Of a DNA stretch of 64,000 nt, positions 1 to 6,348 are shown piece by piece (position 1 is the first letter of the stretch; the number at the start of each line of letters is the position of its first letter). Source of the DNA: Bacteroidota bacterium (GTDB taxonomy: Bacteria > Bacteroidota > Bacteroidia > Chitinophagales > Chitinophagaceae); contig JAIUNW010000005.1 of the NCBI GenBank assembly GCA_020161535.1, forward strand, positions 1 to 64,000, given 5' to 3'. Made by a program: the position numbers and the translations under genes. The notes under the pieces are model-generated. The model saw nothing but the letters and a program-made list of their open reading frames with translations. It was not told the DNA's origin and searched no databases.

Positions 1-662
1 TGGGGGTGCAGGGTAAGCTCACCCGCTTTGGGGCTGTTTCGCTGAAAGAACCTGGTTAATATTTGTCCGCGGTCTGTAATTCCTAGCGCATGAGCGTAGT
101 TGATAAGCTCCAGCGTTTCGTTTGGCGATGGCGTTGCGGTGGCCACATATTTAAACCGAACCTTTGCCAGTTGCCGGGATAGCATATCCGTTGTTTCGCT
201 GGCCATGTTTTTCAGGTAGTTGCCTTCATCTAACCAGACAACAGAGAAGCCAGCGAAATCAAACTCGCCGTTTCGCACCCTTTCGTAATTGGTGACAACG
301 ATGTCACAATTGCTTTCAAATGCTTCCGCTTGATTGGTGACATATTCGAGTTTTACGCCGAGCCTCGCGCCTTCGCCTACTTCCGGGTCTTCGTTTACAA
401 AAGTTTCAGCCGCGCCAAGCTCCGTTACGATAAGACCTTTGCCGCCGTGGTATTTTATTGCCAACCTACAAACCTCTATACCGATATGTGTTTTACCCAT
501 ACCTGTGTCAGCGGCAATTAAAGCAGCGCCGCGCTCAAGCGCCCAATCAATAATATCGTTCTGGTGGGGCTTTCCCGAGTGATGCAATTCGCGCCTGTCA
601 ATAATAAAACCCATTGGTTGCTCCACTTTTATCTTTGATTCTAAAAACTGTTCGTAGTTCAT
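1..662 (-). CDS. Phage DEAD/SNF2-type helicase, N-terminal part (runs off left edge)
   Basis: I translated this leftward frame by hand from the ATG at 660-662; it stays open to the window edge (about 220 residues). It has a Walker A-like motif DTGMGKTHIG near residue 52, a motif Ia-like GLIVTE, VVTNYERV, a Walker B variant VWLDEGNYLKN, and motif III-like TATPSPNE. These are the N-terminal motor motifs of superfamily 2 helicases of the SNF2/DEAD type common in phage replication regions. The upstream gene ends in TGA overlapping this ATG (ATGA), so translation is probably coupled. The helicase C-domain lies outside the window, so the exact subfamily is open. It is the last visible gene of the leftward early operon. 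Confidence 0.85.
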   Translation of the reverse strand, partial: MNYEQFLESKIKVEQPMGFIIDRRELHHSGKPHQNDIIDWALERGAALIAADTGMGKTHIGIEVCRLAIKYHGGKGLIVTELGAAETFVNEDPEVGEGARLGVKLEYVTNQAEAFESNCDIVVTNYERVRNGEFDFAGFSVVWLDEGNYLKNMASETTDMLSRQLAKVRFKYVATATPSPNETLELINYAHALGITDRGQILTRFFQRNSPKAGELTLHP

Positions 663-913
663 TGATCTATGTTTTCAAGAAATCTAATTGACATTACCGC
701 TGTTTGCAAAGCGTGTCGTTTCATTGTTTCAATTTGTTCGTCTCTCGCTTCTCCTGTTTTTCTGTTGTACTTATAACGAAATGAAGCGTTTAGCAAGAAA
801 TCCGCAGCATTCGCCACAAGCCCAGCTTGTGCGACTGCATGGTCTGGCCAGGCTGTTATTTGCTTAGATGCCTTCAGCTCTTTCAAAATCTTATCTAAAG
901 CGGTTGTGTCCAT
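659..913 (-). CDS. Hypothetical phage protein (84 aa)
   Basis: A small leftward gene between the wHTH-like protein and the edge helicase. I prefer the ATG at 911-913 (MDTTALDKILKELK...) because it follows the upstream stop directly; an in-frame ATG at 943 would add ten residues and overlap the upstream gene by 29 bases. The product is soluble and mostly helical, with a charged C-terminal half (KYNRKTGEARDEQIETMKRH). I recognise no domain. Its stop overlaps the helicase start as ATGA, so it belongs to the early operon. Confidence 0.6.
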   Translation of the reverse strand: MDTTALDKILKELKASKQITAWPDHAVAQAGLVANAADFLLNASFRYKYNRKTGEARDEQIETMKRHALQTAVMSIRFLENIDQ

Positions 914-914
914 A

Positions 915-1253
915 TTAGATATTTGGCACCCATACGCTGGCATTCGCGCAATGGGCCTTTACATTTGAAACTTTTTGCGTACCAATCTTTCGAATAAAGC
1001 CGCATTTCGCCGCACGGAGCGCAATGCCTCCATAAGCGCGCAAGTGTGGAGGTGATGGCAACCCCTGGGCTTCAGCCCACTGCCTAAACTCTTCCATTAG
1101 GAATTTTTCGCTATGCGTCCGAACGTATTGTAATAGATATCCGAATGCCTTATTATTCCACCCTCTGTTTGTTGCCTCGGCATGATCGACTGCCTTCTTT
1201 ATTCCCGCTTCGGTAGCAGCCTTAGCTAGTTGAAAATCTAAGATGGTTTGCAT
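915..1253 (-). CDS. Hypothetical phage protein, winged-helix-like C-terminus
   Basis: A 112-residue soluble protein. The C-terminal half (roughly residues 68-110: RAYGGIALRAAKCGFIRKIG ... ANASVW) resembles a short winged-helix pattern seen in many small phage proteins near replication genes, with a glycine turn, an Ala-rich helix, a basic helix, and a beta wing ending in a tryptophan. That similarity is from memory of family appearance, not a search. It starts one base after the stop region of the SF2 helicase upstream, so it is in the same operon. A DNA-binding or replication-accessory role is inference only. Confidence 0.6.
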   Translation of the reverse strand: MQTILDFQLAKAATEAGIKKAVDHAEATNRGWNNKAFGYLLQYVRTHSEKFLMEEFRQWAEAQGLPSPPHLRAYGGIALRAAKCGFIRKIGTQKVSNVKAHCANASVWVPNI

Positions 1254-1255
1254 TA

Positions 1256-2422
1256 TTAGTCTTTTGTGAATGGAACATTTGTTAGCTGTCTTCCATTGTT
1301 GGTAATTATAAAAAGGCCCTTTGCATCAAACCCAATTTTCATCGTCTCGATCTTTCCAAAAAAATTAATGTTGCCGCCACAATCCACCACCCACCCGGTT
1401 TTCATAGCGCCATCTGGATATTTATAAGGTCGCATAACGCGGCCAACAATTTGATAATAAAGAGCCAATGACATTGTTGATCTACCTATTAACACTGCCT
1501 CTAGTTCTGGATAATCAAAACCAGTAGTAAGCACGCCAACGTTAACAACGCAATTAATTTTACCCGACTTAAAATAACGGAGCATCTGATCTCTTACCGG
1601 GCCTTCCGTCTCACCATGTAATACTACCGCCTCTGGCACCATCTTTGCCACCTCATATGCCTCCGAAACCAAGCTGCAAAACACCAATAGGTTTTTTCGC
1701 TTTTGCAGAATCCTTTTAGCTTTGTCGGCTAATACTTGGGGCATATTTACAGTTCTGAAATACGATCGAATACTTTGTTCAGTAAAGTCTGTACCGGACT
1801 TATTCATTTCAAGTCGGCTACGATCTACCACATTAAAAGAATAGTATTCCAGTGGCGCCAAATGACCTGCATTAAATAGTACATCGTTTTGGACGTAGTA
1901 GTTAACTTTATTGAATATTCTTGGCCGTGTCCTGGTAAGAAATCTCAATTCGGCGCCATCCATAGCAGAGGCCAGGCGATAAGGCGTAGCTGTTAAGCCA
2001 AGAACCTTTGCTTTAGGGAATGCTGTTACAAAATCGCGATACATGCCCTCTTCCGGGTTAACCAAATGGCATTCATCAATAATTATGTTTTCAATACCAG
2101 AAAAGAGATGTTTCTTTTTTATAACGCTTCCAATTGTAGCAAACGTCACGCGATCACGATGTTTTAGCCCGGCGCTTGCTGAATATATTCCAGCACGATA
2201 CCCATATGACAAATACTTCTGAAAGTTTTGCACAAGGATCTCTTTTGAAGGTTGAAAGATCAATGTCGGACCAGATAATTCTGCAACAGTATTTGCAATT
2301 ACAAGCGATTTGCCGCTTCCGGTTGGAAGTATTTGCAATTCGTTGTGTTTCGCATTTGACCGGAAGAATCCAACGTTTGCCTTAACGGCGTCGATTTGAT
2401 ATGGACGGAGTACAAAACTCAT
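1256..2422 (-). CDS. Phage SF2 DEAD/DEAH-box helicase
   Basis: A complete 388-residue superfamily 2 helicase. It carries LPTGSGKSLVIA (Walker A, near residue 34), IIIDECHLV (motif II, a DECH box), LGLTATPYR (motif III), VNVGVLTTGFDYP (motif V) and YYQIVGRVMRPYK (motif VI). This is the compact ResIII/UvsW-like form found in phages, acting on replication or recombination intermediates. The ATG overlaps the upstream gene's TGA by four bases. It is followed by small genes and then a second SF2 helicase, so the phage has two motors in one operon; they probably have different substrates, but the sequence does not say which. Confidence 0.9.
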   Translation of the reverse strand: MSFVLRPYQIDAVKANVGFFRSNAKHNELQILPTGSGKSLVIANTVAELSGPTLIFQPSKEILVQNFQKYLSYGYRAGIYSASAGLKHRDRVTFATIGSVIKKKHLFSGIENIIIDECHLVNPEEGMYRDFVTAFPKAKVLGLTATPYRLASAMDGAELRFLTRTRPRIFNKVNYYVQNDVLFNAGHLAPLEYYSFNVVDRSRLEMNKSGTDFTEQSIRSYFRTVNMPQVLADKAKRILQKRKNLLVFCSLVSEAYEVAKMVPEAVVLHGETEGPVRDQMLRYFKSGKINCVVNVGVLTTGFDYPELEAVLIGRSTMSLALYYQIVGRVMRPYKYPDGAMKTGWVVDCGGNINFFGKIETMKIGFDAKGLFIITNNGRQLTNVPFTKD

Positions 2423-3096
2423 AGCCTAGCCTCCTCAAATTCAGCTCCATCGTTGTAATGAAACTCTTCGTCGGAGAGCGGAGCGTATGCGCCTTGATCG
2501 GAAGCGAACGTAATTTTAGTTTGCTTTTTGGCTTCAGCTTCCAGCTTTTCAGGTTCCGGCACGTCATATTTTCCGTTTTTATACAATGCAACTTCTTGCC
2601 TCGCATTGTCAGCAGCGGCCTTCAATTCATTGTACCACACATAAGACGACAAAGAGTCAAGTGCAATTTTTGGCGTAACAAGCTCAATATATCCCTTTAC
2701 CGAGTTTACATATTTTTTCCCAATCAAAACAATAGCCTCATTGTCTCCCGAGCCTTTTATTTTGAAACCAGTAACTGTGTAGTCAAAAGCAACTTCATGA
2801 TCGTGAAGCCGATCAATATCTTCTACTTCAATTCCCTTGTGACCAAAAACGCCATCAATAAATGCCATATGAACATTGAATTTTTGATAGGCATTTTTCA
2901 TATCGTCTTTAACAATGCCGGTTCCTTTCACTGAATGATAATCGCCGCGGCCAATCTCCCCAGTAACTTCATATCCATAGTGACAATAGTCGTCATGGAT
3001 TTTAGCGTCCATAATTATGAACTCCGGGCGAGCAACATCATTAATTATATCAGCGATGTCAATAGCCCCTTTTTTGATTTTTTGTTTTCTTCCCAT
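2419..3096 (-). CDS. Hypothetical phage protein (225 aa)
   Basis: A basic N-terminus (MGRKQKIKKG) is followed by a beta-rich central region with repeated charged strands (EVTGEIGRGDYHSVKG; DYTVTGFKIKGSGDNEAIVLIGKK) and an acidic, Gln/Glu-rich C-terminal tail. I do not recognise the family. The position between an HNH protein and a helicase, with a four-base overlap into the helicase, suggests a role in phage DNA metabolism, for example DNA binding, but nothing catalytic is visible. There is no signal peptide or membrane segment. Confidence 0.7.
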   Translation of the reverse strand: MGRKQKIKKGAIDIADIINDVARPEFIIMDAKIHDDYCHYGYEVTGEIGRGDYHSVKGTGIVKDDMKNAYQKFNVHMAFIDGVFGHKGIEVEDIDRLHDHEVAFDYTVTGFKIKGSGDNEAIVLIGKKYVNSVKGYIELVTPKIALDSLSSYVWYNELKAAADNARQEVALYKNGKYDVPEPEKLEAEAKKQTKITFASDQGAYAPLSDEEFHYNDGAEFEEARL

Positions 3097-3108
3097 TTTG
3101 TTTATTGT

Positions 3109-3444
3109 TTATAGTCTATTTTCTGATAATGCTAACTCTTTTGCTTTCGCTGGGTTATCTTCAATCCACCTATGGCATGAACGACAAACAGCAATCCAGG
3201 TTGATAAATCCAAATAATATTCTCCTCTGCCTTTCTTGTGGTGCACATCGGTTGCTGCATATTGGCATCCTTCCAATTTAGCCTGACAATGTGGCCTCGA
3301 TTTCATGAATGCCCGCCGAATGATAGCATATTGTCTTTCCCGGCTACACTGTTTAAGCGACTTCTTTTTTATCGGCTTTCTTGGTTTAGGTGCCTTTTTC
3401 TTTCGGCAAACCTCTCCGCAACATGGATGCTTGCACTGTTTCAT
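3109..3444 (-). CDS. Phage HNH endonuclease
   Basis: A 111-residue protein. The N-terminal half is Cys/Lys-rich (CKHPCCGEVCRKKK). The HNH core has DVHHKKGRGEYYLD followed by CRSCHRWIEDN, which fits the beta-beta-alpha-metal fold: the HH pair, the second zinc-type CxxC and the final H/N. Conserved residues lie near 67-68 (HH) and 88-96. Such small HNH proteins occur in phage early or packaging regions and nick or cut DNA, sometimes in place of NinG-type nucleases. It overlaps the stop of the NinB-like gene upstream by four bases. Confidence 0.85.
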   Translation of the reverse strand: MKQCKHPCCGEVCRKKKAPKPRKPIKKKSLKQCSRERQYAIIRRAFMKSRPHCQAKLEGCQYAATDVHHKKGRGEYYLDLSTWIAVCRSCHRWIEDNPAKAKELALSENRL

Positions 3445-3866
3445 TCGGCCAATGATATTTGTTCATTAGGATTCGGTATATAGATATTCAAGTACTCGGC
3501 TGCCCACTGTTGTATGTCGTCCACCAGCTTCATAAAATCGACTGTTGTCAACTTTGTTGTTGTGCCAGGCAGTGTAATAACCTCGCCGGTATTGACGTTT
3601 ACTACCTGCTCCGAAAGGAATATTTGTTTTAGATAGGCGTGCGCCTGCAGGTCGTCTCGAATTTCATTGTACCCAACATCCACCAGTCCAGCGCGCACCA
3701 TCGGCACTAGTACTCCCCACCAATATCTATTCTGTGAAAGTGACCGCCGTTGGTAGCTCTTAATCGTAACTAGATAGCGGCCATCGGTTAGCTGCCCAAA
3801 CAAATCGGCCAACTTTTTTCGATTGACAATCTTTCCTTGATCTATATGAATGATCTGTTCCGGCAT
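3441..3866 (-). CDS. NinB-like phage recombination protein
   Basis: A protein of about 141 residues whose centre reads YLVTIKSYQRRSLSQNRYWW, matching the pattern of the lambda NinB (Orf) family in which a strand VTIxxxxRxRSLxQNxxxW is the signature. NinB-type proteins bind single-stranded DNA and help load recombinases. The C-terminal half (TTVDFMKLVDDIQQWAAEYL) is the helical part expected for the family. I take the ATG at 3864-3866; an in-frame GTG lies one codon upstream. The neighbours HNH and, further upstream, RecT fit a recombination role. Family assignment is by pattern only. Confidence 0.7.
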   Translation of the reverse strand: MPEQIIHIDQGKIVNRKKLADLFGQLTDGRYLVTIKSYQRRSLSQNRYWWGVLVPMVRAGLVDVGYNEIRDDLQAHAYLKQIFLSEQVVNVNTGEVITLPGTTTKLTTVDFMKLVDDIQQWAAEYLNIYIPNPNEQISLAE

Positions 3867-4063
3867 CACACGGTTTCATCAACTACTAATTGTGACAACT
3901 TAGCTTTCGCTGTTGCCGGGTCGTAAAACCCTTTCATAATCGCCAAAATGCCTTTTAATGCACTTTGCTTTTTGACGTAAGTTTCCGAGGTGGTAATAAT
4001 TTTACCGTTGCGTCCTTTTTGGACGAACCAATAGTGTTTCTTGTTTCGTTTAATGACGAACAT
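3866..4063 (-). CDS. DUF1508 (YegP-like) small protein
   Basis: A 65-residue protein: MFVIKRNKKHYWFVQKGRNG, then KIITTSETYVKKQSALKGI. This is the YegP/DUF1508 pattern (beta strands F-x-I, aromatic-rich strand, NGxIIxTSExYxxKxxAxxGI). These tiny proteins fold as a beta-alpha unit often present as tandem pairs; here there is one unit plus a C-terminal tail. Molecular function is unknown. It sits at the tRNA-proximal end of the second half of the phage early operon and shares one base with the NinB-like gene (TGATG). Confidence 0.75.
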   Translation of the reverse strand: MFVIKRNKKHYWFVQKGRNGKIITTSETYVKKQSALKGILAIMKGFYDPATAKAKLSQLVVDETV

Positions 4064-4088
4064 GGCTGCTGATTTTTATTTCATAAAT

Positions 4089-4109
4089 GGCCCGCAAGAG
4101 TGTCGGGCC
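4089..4109 (-). other. GC hairpin between DUF1508 gene and tRNA-Met
   Basis: Six-base perfect arms GGCCCG/CGGGCC enclose a nine-base loop, 26 bases 3' of the tRNA-Met gene on the minus strand. There is no T-run, so it does not look like an intrinsic terminator. It may be a processing stem that separates the tRNA from the downstream mRNA. Confidence 0.5.
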
Positions 4110-4134
4110 TGATTATCTGTGATCGTGAAATGAG

Positions 4135-4206
4135 TAGCAGGGGAAAGATTCGAACTTCCGACCTCCGGGTTATGGGCCCGGCGAGCTACCGCTGCTCTAC
4201 CCTGCT
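4135..4206 (-). tRNA. Phage tRNA-Met (CAU), initiator-like anticodon stem, C33
   Basis: A 72-nt cloverleaf folds fully: acceptor AGCAGGG/CCCTGCT (seven pairs), D-arm GAGC-AGCGGTA-GCTC, anticodon arm CCGGG-CCCATAA-CCCGG, variable AGGTC, T-arm GGAAG-TTCGAAT-CTTTC, discriminator A. The anticodon CAT is at 4172-4174 on the plus strand. The three G:C pairs next to the loop (GGG...CCC) are the hallmark of initiator tRNA, but position 1:72 is an A:U pair rather than the bacterial mismatch, and position 33 is C instead of the nearly universal U. CCA is not encoded. It is co-directional with the early operon. It could serve as an initiator, an elongator or a modified Ile tRNA. Confidence 0.9.
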
Positions 4207-4210
4207 TTTT

Positions 4211-4226
4211 GCCGGTCTTTCCCGGC
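4211..4226 (-). other. Hairpin leader of tRNA-Met: GCCGG stem then AAAA
   Basis: On the minus strand GCCGG-GAAAGA-CCGGC forms a five-pair hairpin, followed by AAAA and then directly by the first base of tRNA-Met. The same arrangement precedes the other phage tRNA-like gene at 4420-4442. Between the two RNAs there are two further hairpins, CCACT/AGTGG and GCCC/GGGC. A role in 5' processing is inference. Confidence 0.5.
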
Positions 4227-4288
4227 TGTCAGCCCCACTGTCGAAGTGGCTATTCGTGCCCTACTCTTTAACTCGGGCATTTAACTTG

Positions 4289-4415
4289 TCAGGGAGCCAG
4301 GATTCGAACCTGGAAAGCTGCTCAATCCTTTTTGCTGCCATTACTTTACGAGTATTTTCATGGCTTCCGCTACCGGGACCATATTGCAGGCGCCTACCAA
4401 TTCCGCCACTCCCTG
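4289..4415 (-). tRNA. Oversized tRNA-Leu-like RNA with branched anticodon domain (127 nt)
   Basis: The ends fold as a tRNA: acceptor CAGGGAG/CTCCCTG (seven pairs), discriminator A, T-arm CCAGG-TTCGAAT-CCTGG, and a D-arm typical of class II tRNA-Leu (TG, GCG, GAATTGGTAGG, CGC). The length is about 40 nt above a normal tRNA-Leu and no standard seven-base anticodon loop closes after the D-arm. Instead the middle can fold as an outer stem CTGC(A)AT/AT(G)GCAG holding two hairpins: ATGG-TCC closed on GGA-AG-CCAT with loop CGGTAGC, and TACT/AGTA with loop CGTAA. A short arm AAAG/CTTT precedes the T-arm like a variable arm. It could be an intron-bearing tRNA-Leu, a degenerate tRNA, or a tRNA-like RNA; I assign no anticodon. 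Confidence 0.6.
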
Positions 4416-4419
4416 TTTT

Positions 4420-4442
4420 GCCGACCGCTTGATGCGGCCGGC
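4420..4442 (-). other. Hairpin leader of the tRNA-like RNA: GCCGGCCGC stem then AAAA
   Basis: On the minus strand GCCG(G)CCGC-ATCAA-GCGG(T)CGGC forms a strong stem with one G/T position, followed by AAAA and then directly by the 5' end of the 127-nt tRNA-like gene. It has the same layout as the leader of tRNA-Met at 4211-4226. Confidence 0.5.
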
Positions 4443-4491
4443 ATCCATCATGCTTTAAAGAACTAATCCTAGATTCCGCTAGGCCGGTTTA

Positions 4492-5226
4492 TTAAAAAGG
4501 CCGTAACCCAAATGGTATCGACATACCGGCATCTGCGACAAATACTGGCTTACCTGTTGCTCGCGCTACTTGTGTTTTAAAGCGAGCCGCATCGGAATTG
4601 CCATCAGATAAATGAATCAATACGATGTTTTTAACACTACTCAAATCATTTGCTCTCAGAAAATCAATACACGTATCAATACTCATATGGCTGTTAAGTA
4701 TTCTGTCACGTAAAAACTTCTGCAATTTTCCATCAGCAATCCGTTGGTCAATAATATCCAAGGCATAGTTTGCTTCAATAAGGTAGTGATCGACACCCTC
4801 AAACCTGTACGCTGAATAGACTGTGTCTGTCAGAAATACAACCACCCCGCAATCGGCGTGCTTTATCATGAAGCAGAGAGGCTCCGGCACATCATGAACT
4901 ATTTTAAATGGCATCACTCGAAAACCGCCAACACTGAACGGATCTCCTTCTTTAATCACATTGTAACCAACCTGCATACCGATGGCCCCAAACGTGCCAG
5001 CCGATGAAAAAACCTTAATGCCCGACTTTGCCACTTGAGCCGCGTACTTGGCGTGATCGCCGTGACAATGCGAAACCAAACACCCAGCAATGCGGCTTAT
5101 ATCAAAGTCCACGGCTTTCTGTATTCTGGAAAAGTTGACACCGCACTCAATCAATAGAGCTTCTTCGCCGTTATCCAGCAAGTACCCGTTCCCATGTGAG
5201 TTACTTCCAATTACTTTAAGCTGCAT
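4492..5226 (-). CDS. Phage MBL-fold metallo-hydrolase (probable nuclease)
   Basis: A protein of about 244 residues of the metallo-beta-lactamase fold. The zinc motif SHCHGDHAKY (HxHxDH, near residues 52-60) is intact, FLTDT and NSHMS supply later metal ligands, and LIHLSDGNSDA is the C-terminal histidine motif. The N-terminal GSNSHGNGYLL is typical of YycJ/phage MBL proteins. I use the ATG at 5224-5226; the upstream in-frame TTG would overlap the previous gene further. Phage MBL proteins beside recT are found widely and are thought to supply the nuclease partner of the annealase. Here it lies two genes downstream of RecT and follows a Rad50-like ATPase, completing a plausible recombination module. 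Confidence 0.85.
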   Translation of the reverse strand: MQLKVIGSNSHGNGYLLDNGEEALLIECGVNFSRIQKAVDFDISRIAGCLVSHCHGDHAKYAAQVAKSGIKVFSSAGTFGAIGMQVGYNVIKEGDPFSVGGFRVMPFKIVHDVPEPLCFMIKHADCGVVVFLTDTVYSAYRFEGVDHYLIEANYALDIIDQRIADGKLQKFLRDRILNSHMSIDTCIDFLRANDLSSVKNIVLIHLSDGNSDAARFKTQVARATGKPVFVADAGMSIPFGLRPF

Positions 5227-5428
5227 CGTAAACTGTGATTTTAATTGCGTAAAACAGCTCAAATTTCAGAACGGTAGAAAGGGTCATATTGAGAACAAAG
5301 GCGGCTGGAATTACCTTGTAATATGCCCCCAACTTTAATACAACACATTTGCCGTCGCGCGCCAATTTTCTAACCTCTCTGAAATCAGCAATCGGTTCAC
5401 CACACCATATGTTTTTCGAAACTTGCAT
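5216..5428 (-). CDS. Hypothetical phage protein (70 aa)
   Basis: A small protein between RecT and the MBL hydrolase, overlapping both by a few bases (its ATG touches the RecT TAA; its stop overlaps the MBL start by 11 bases). N-terminal MQVSKNIWCGEPIADFREVR is followed by a basic/hydrophobic segment and a C-terminal hydrophobic stretch AFVLNMTLSTVLKFELFYAI that is short for a membrane helix. No domain recognised. The tight packing argues that it is translated. Confidence 0.6.
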   Translation of the reverse strand: MQVSKNIWCGEPIADFREVRKLARDGKCVVLKLGAYYKVIPAAFVLNMTLSTVLKFELFYAIKITVYDAA

Positions 5429-6324
5429 TAGAAATCAGGGCCAAGTTTTGTTTGTCCATTTAATTCGGCGCTCGCGTCTTCTGTGTTACTCGACTCGCTT
5501 ACCGGAATTGGGTCAGCCTGTTTTAGTCGTACGGGTTCCGGCTTTCGATCAATGCTAATAGGTGTTTTATTTGCGTTATCCCTTATATCTGTTCTTACTG
5601 CCTCGACAACCGCATCTTGCATCACTAGAGAATCATCAGTAGTACCGGTTACAATTTTCAATGCCCGGTTGATAACTGTTTTGATGGCCATTTGGTCAGG
5701 AAAATTTCTGTGTGCCGGGCTATTGCCCTTCGCGGCGCCCTGCTGCCAGGCTAGTTTAATTTGCGGCATAGTCATTATTTCGTGCAGCGAGGTGCCGTCT
5801 TTATACGAAACAATTGCATAAGCGCCAATGATCTTGTCTGCATTGACATTAGATATGTCTTGTTCATGCAGCGTCACTTTTTTGCGGCCCTTATTCACCA
5901 AATCAATTTCATATTTGAACACATCGCCTTCGTAGATAACGCAACCATTCACCTCGTCAACATTGGCATCTCTTTTAGCGATTGCGATGTCTCCAATATA
6001 GGATTCATCGAATTGCAGCTTATCACCATACACGATAAAATACCCCTGCTTCTTTACAACCGAAAGCCCCTTCAAGACCATATCAAGCATAGCGTTAGCA
6101 ATACTGGCCTTAGTGCATACCTCTAAGGCAGGCTTTCCATCTCGATTAGTGACATCTTGAAGAACAAGCCAAGCGGCACGAACCGCATTTTCGGCATTAT
6201 AGTTTGGTGGCAAAACCAATTCGCCAGAAGACTTAAATTGATCTATTCGGCTTAGTACTCCTTCGACGGTAGCTTCATCAAATTTTGTAACCGCCTTTGC
6301 CGGCGCTTGTGTTTGTTGTGTCAT
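5428..6324 (-). CDS. recT: RecT-family single-strand annealing recombinase
   Basis: A 298-residue protein matching the RecT family: an N-terminal linker, VCTKASIANAMLDMVLKGL near residues 75-95 (the CxxxSxxxAxxxxxxxGL pattern), KKQGYFIVYGDKLQF, and the IIGAYAIVSYKDGTSLHEIM strand. The basic MAIKTVINRALKIVTG segment follows. RecT anneals complementary single strands and promotes strand invasion during phage replication and circularisation. It lies between a Rad50-like ATPase and an MBL hydrolase, with 24 bases to the former. The C-terminal tail of about 55 residues is polar and probably disordered. Confidence 0.9.
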   Translation of the reverse strand: MTQQTQAPAKAVTKFDEATVEGVLSRIDQFKSSGELVLPPNYNAENAVRAAWLVLQDVTNRDGKPALEVCTKASIANAMLDMVLKGLSVVKKQGYFIVYGDKLQFDESYIGDIAIAKRDANVDEVNGCVIYEGDVFKYEIDLVNKGRKKVTLHEQDISNVNADKIIGAYAIVSYKDGTSLHEIMTMPQIKLAWQQGAAKGNSPAHRNFPDQMAIKTVINRALKIVTGTTDDSLVMQDAVVEAVRTDIRDNANKTPISIDRKPEPVRLKQADPIPVSESSNTEDASAELNGQTKLGPDF

Positions 6325-6348
6325 GCTGTTTGCTTTTGAATTTCTAGT

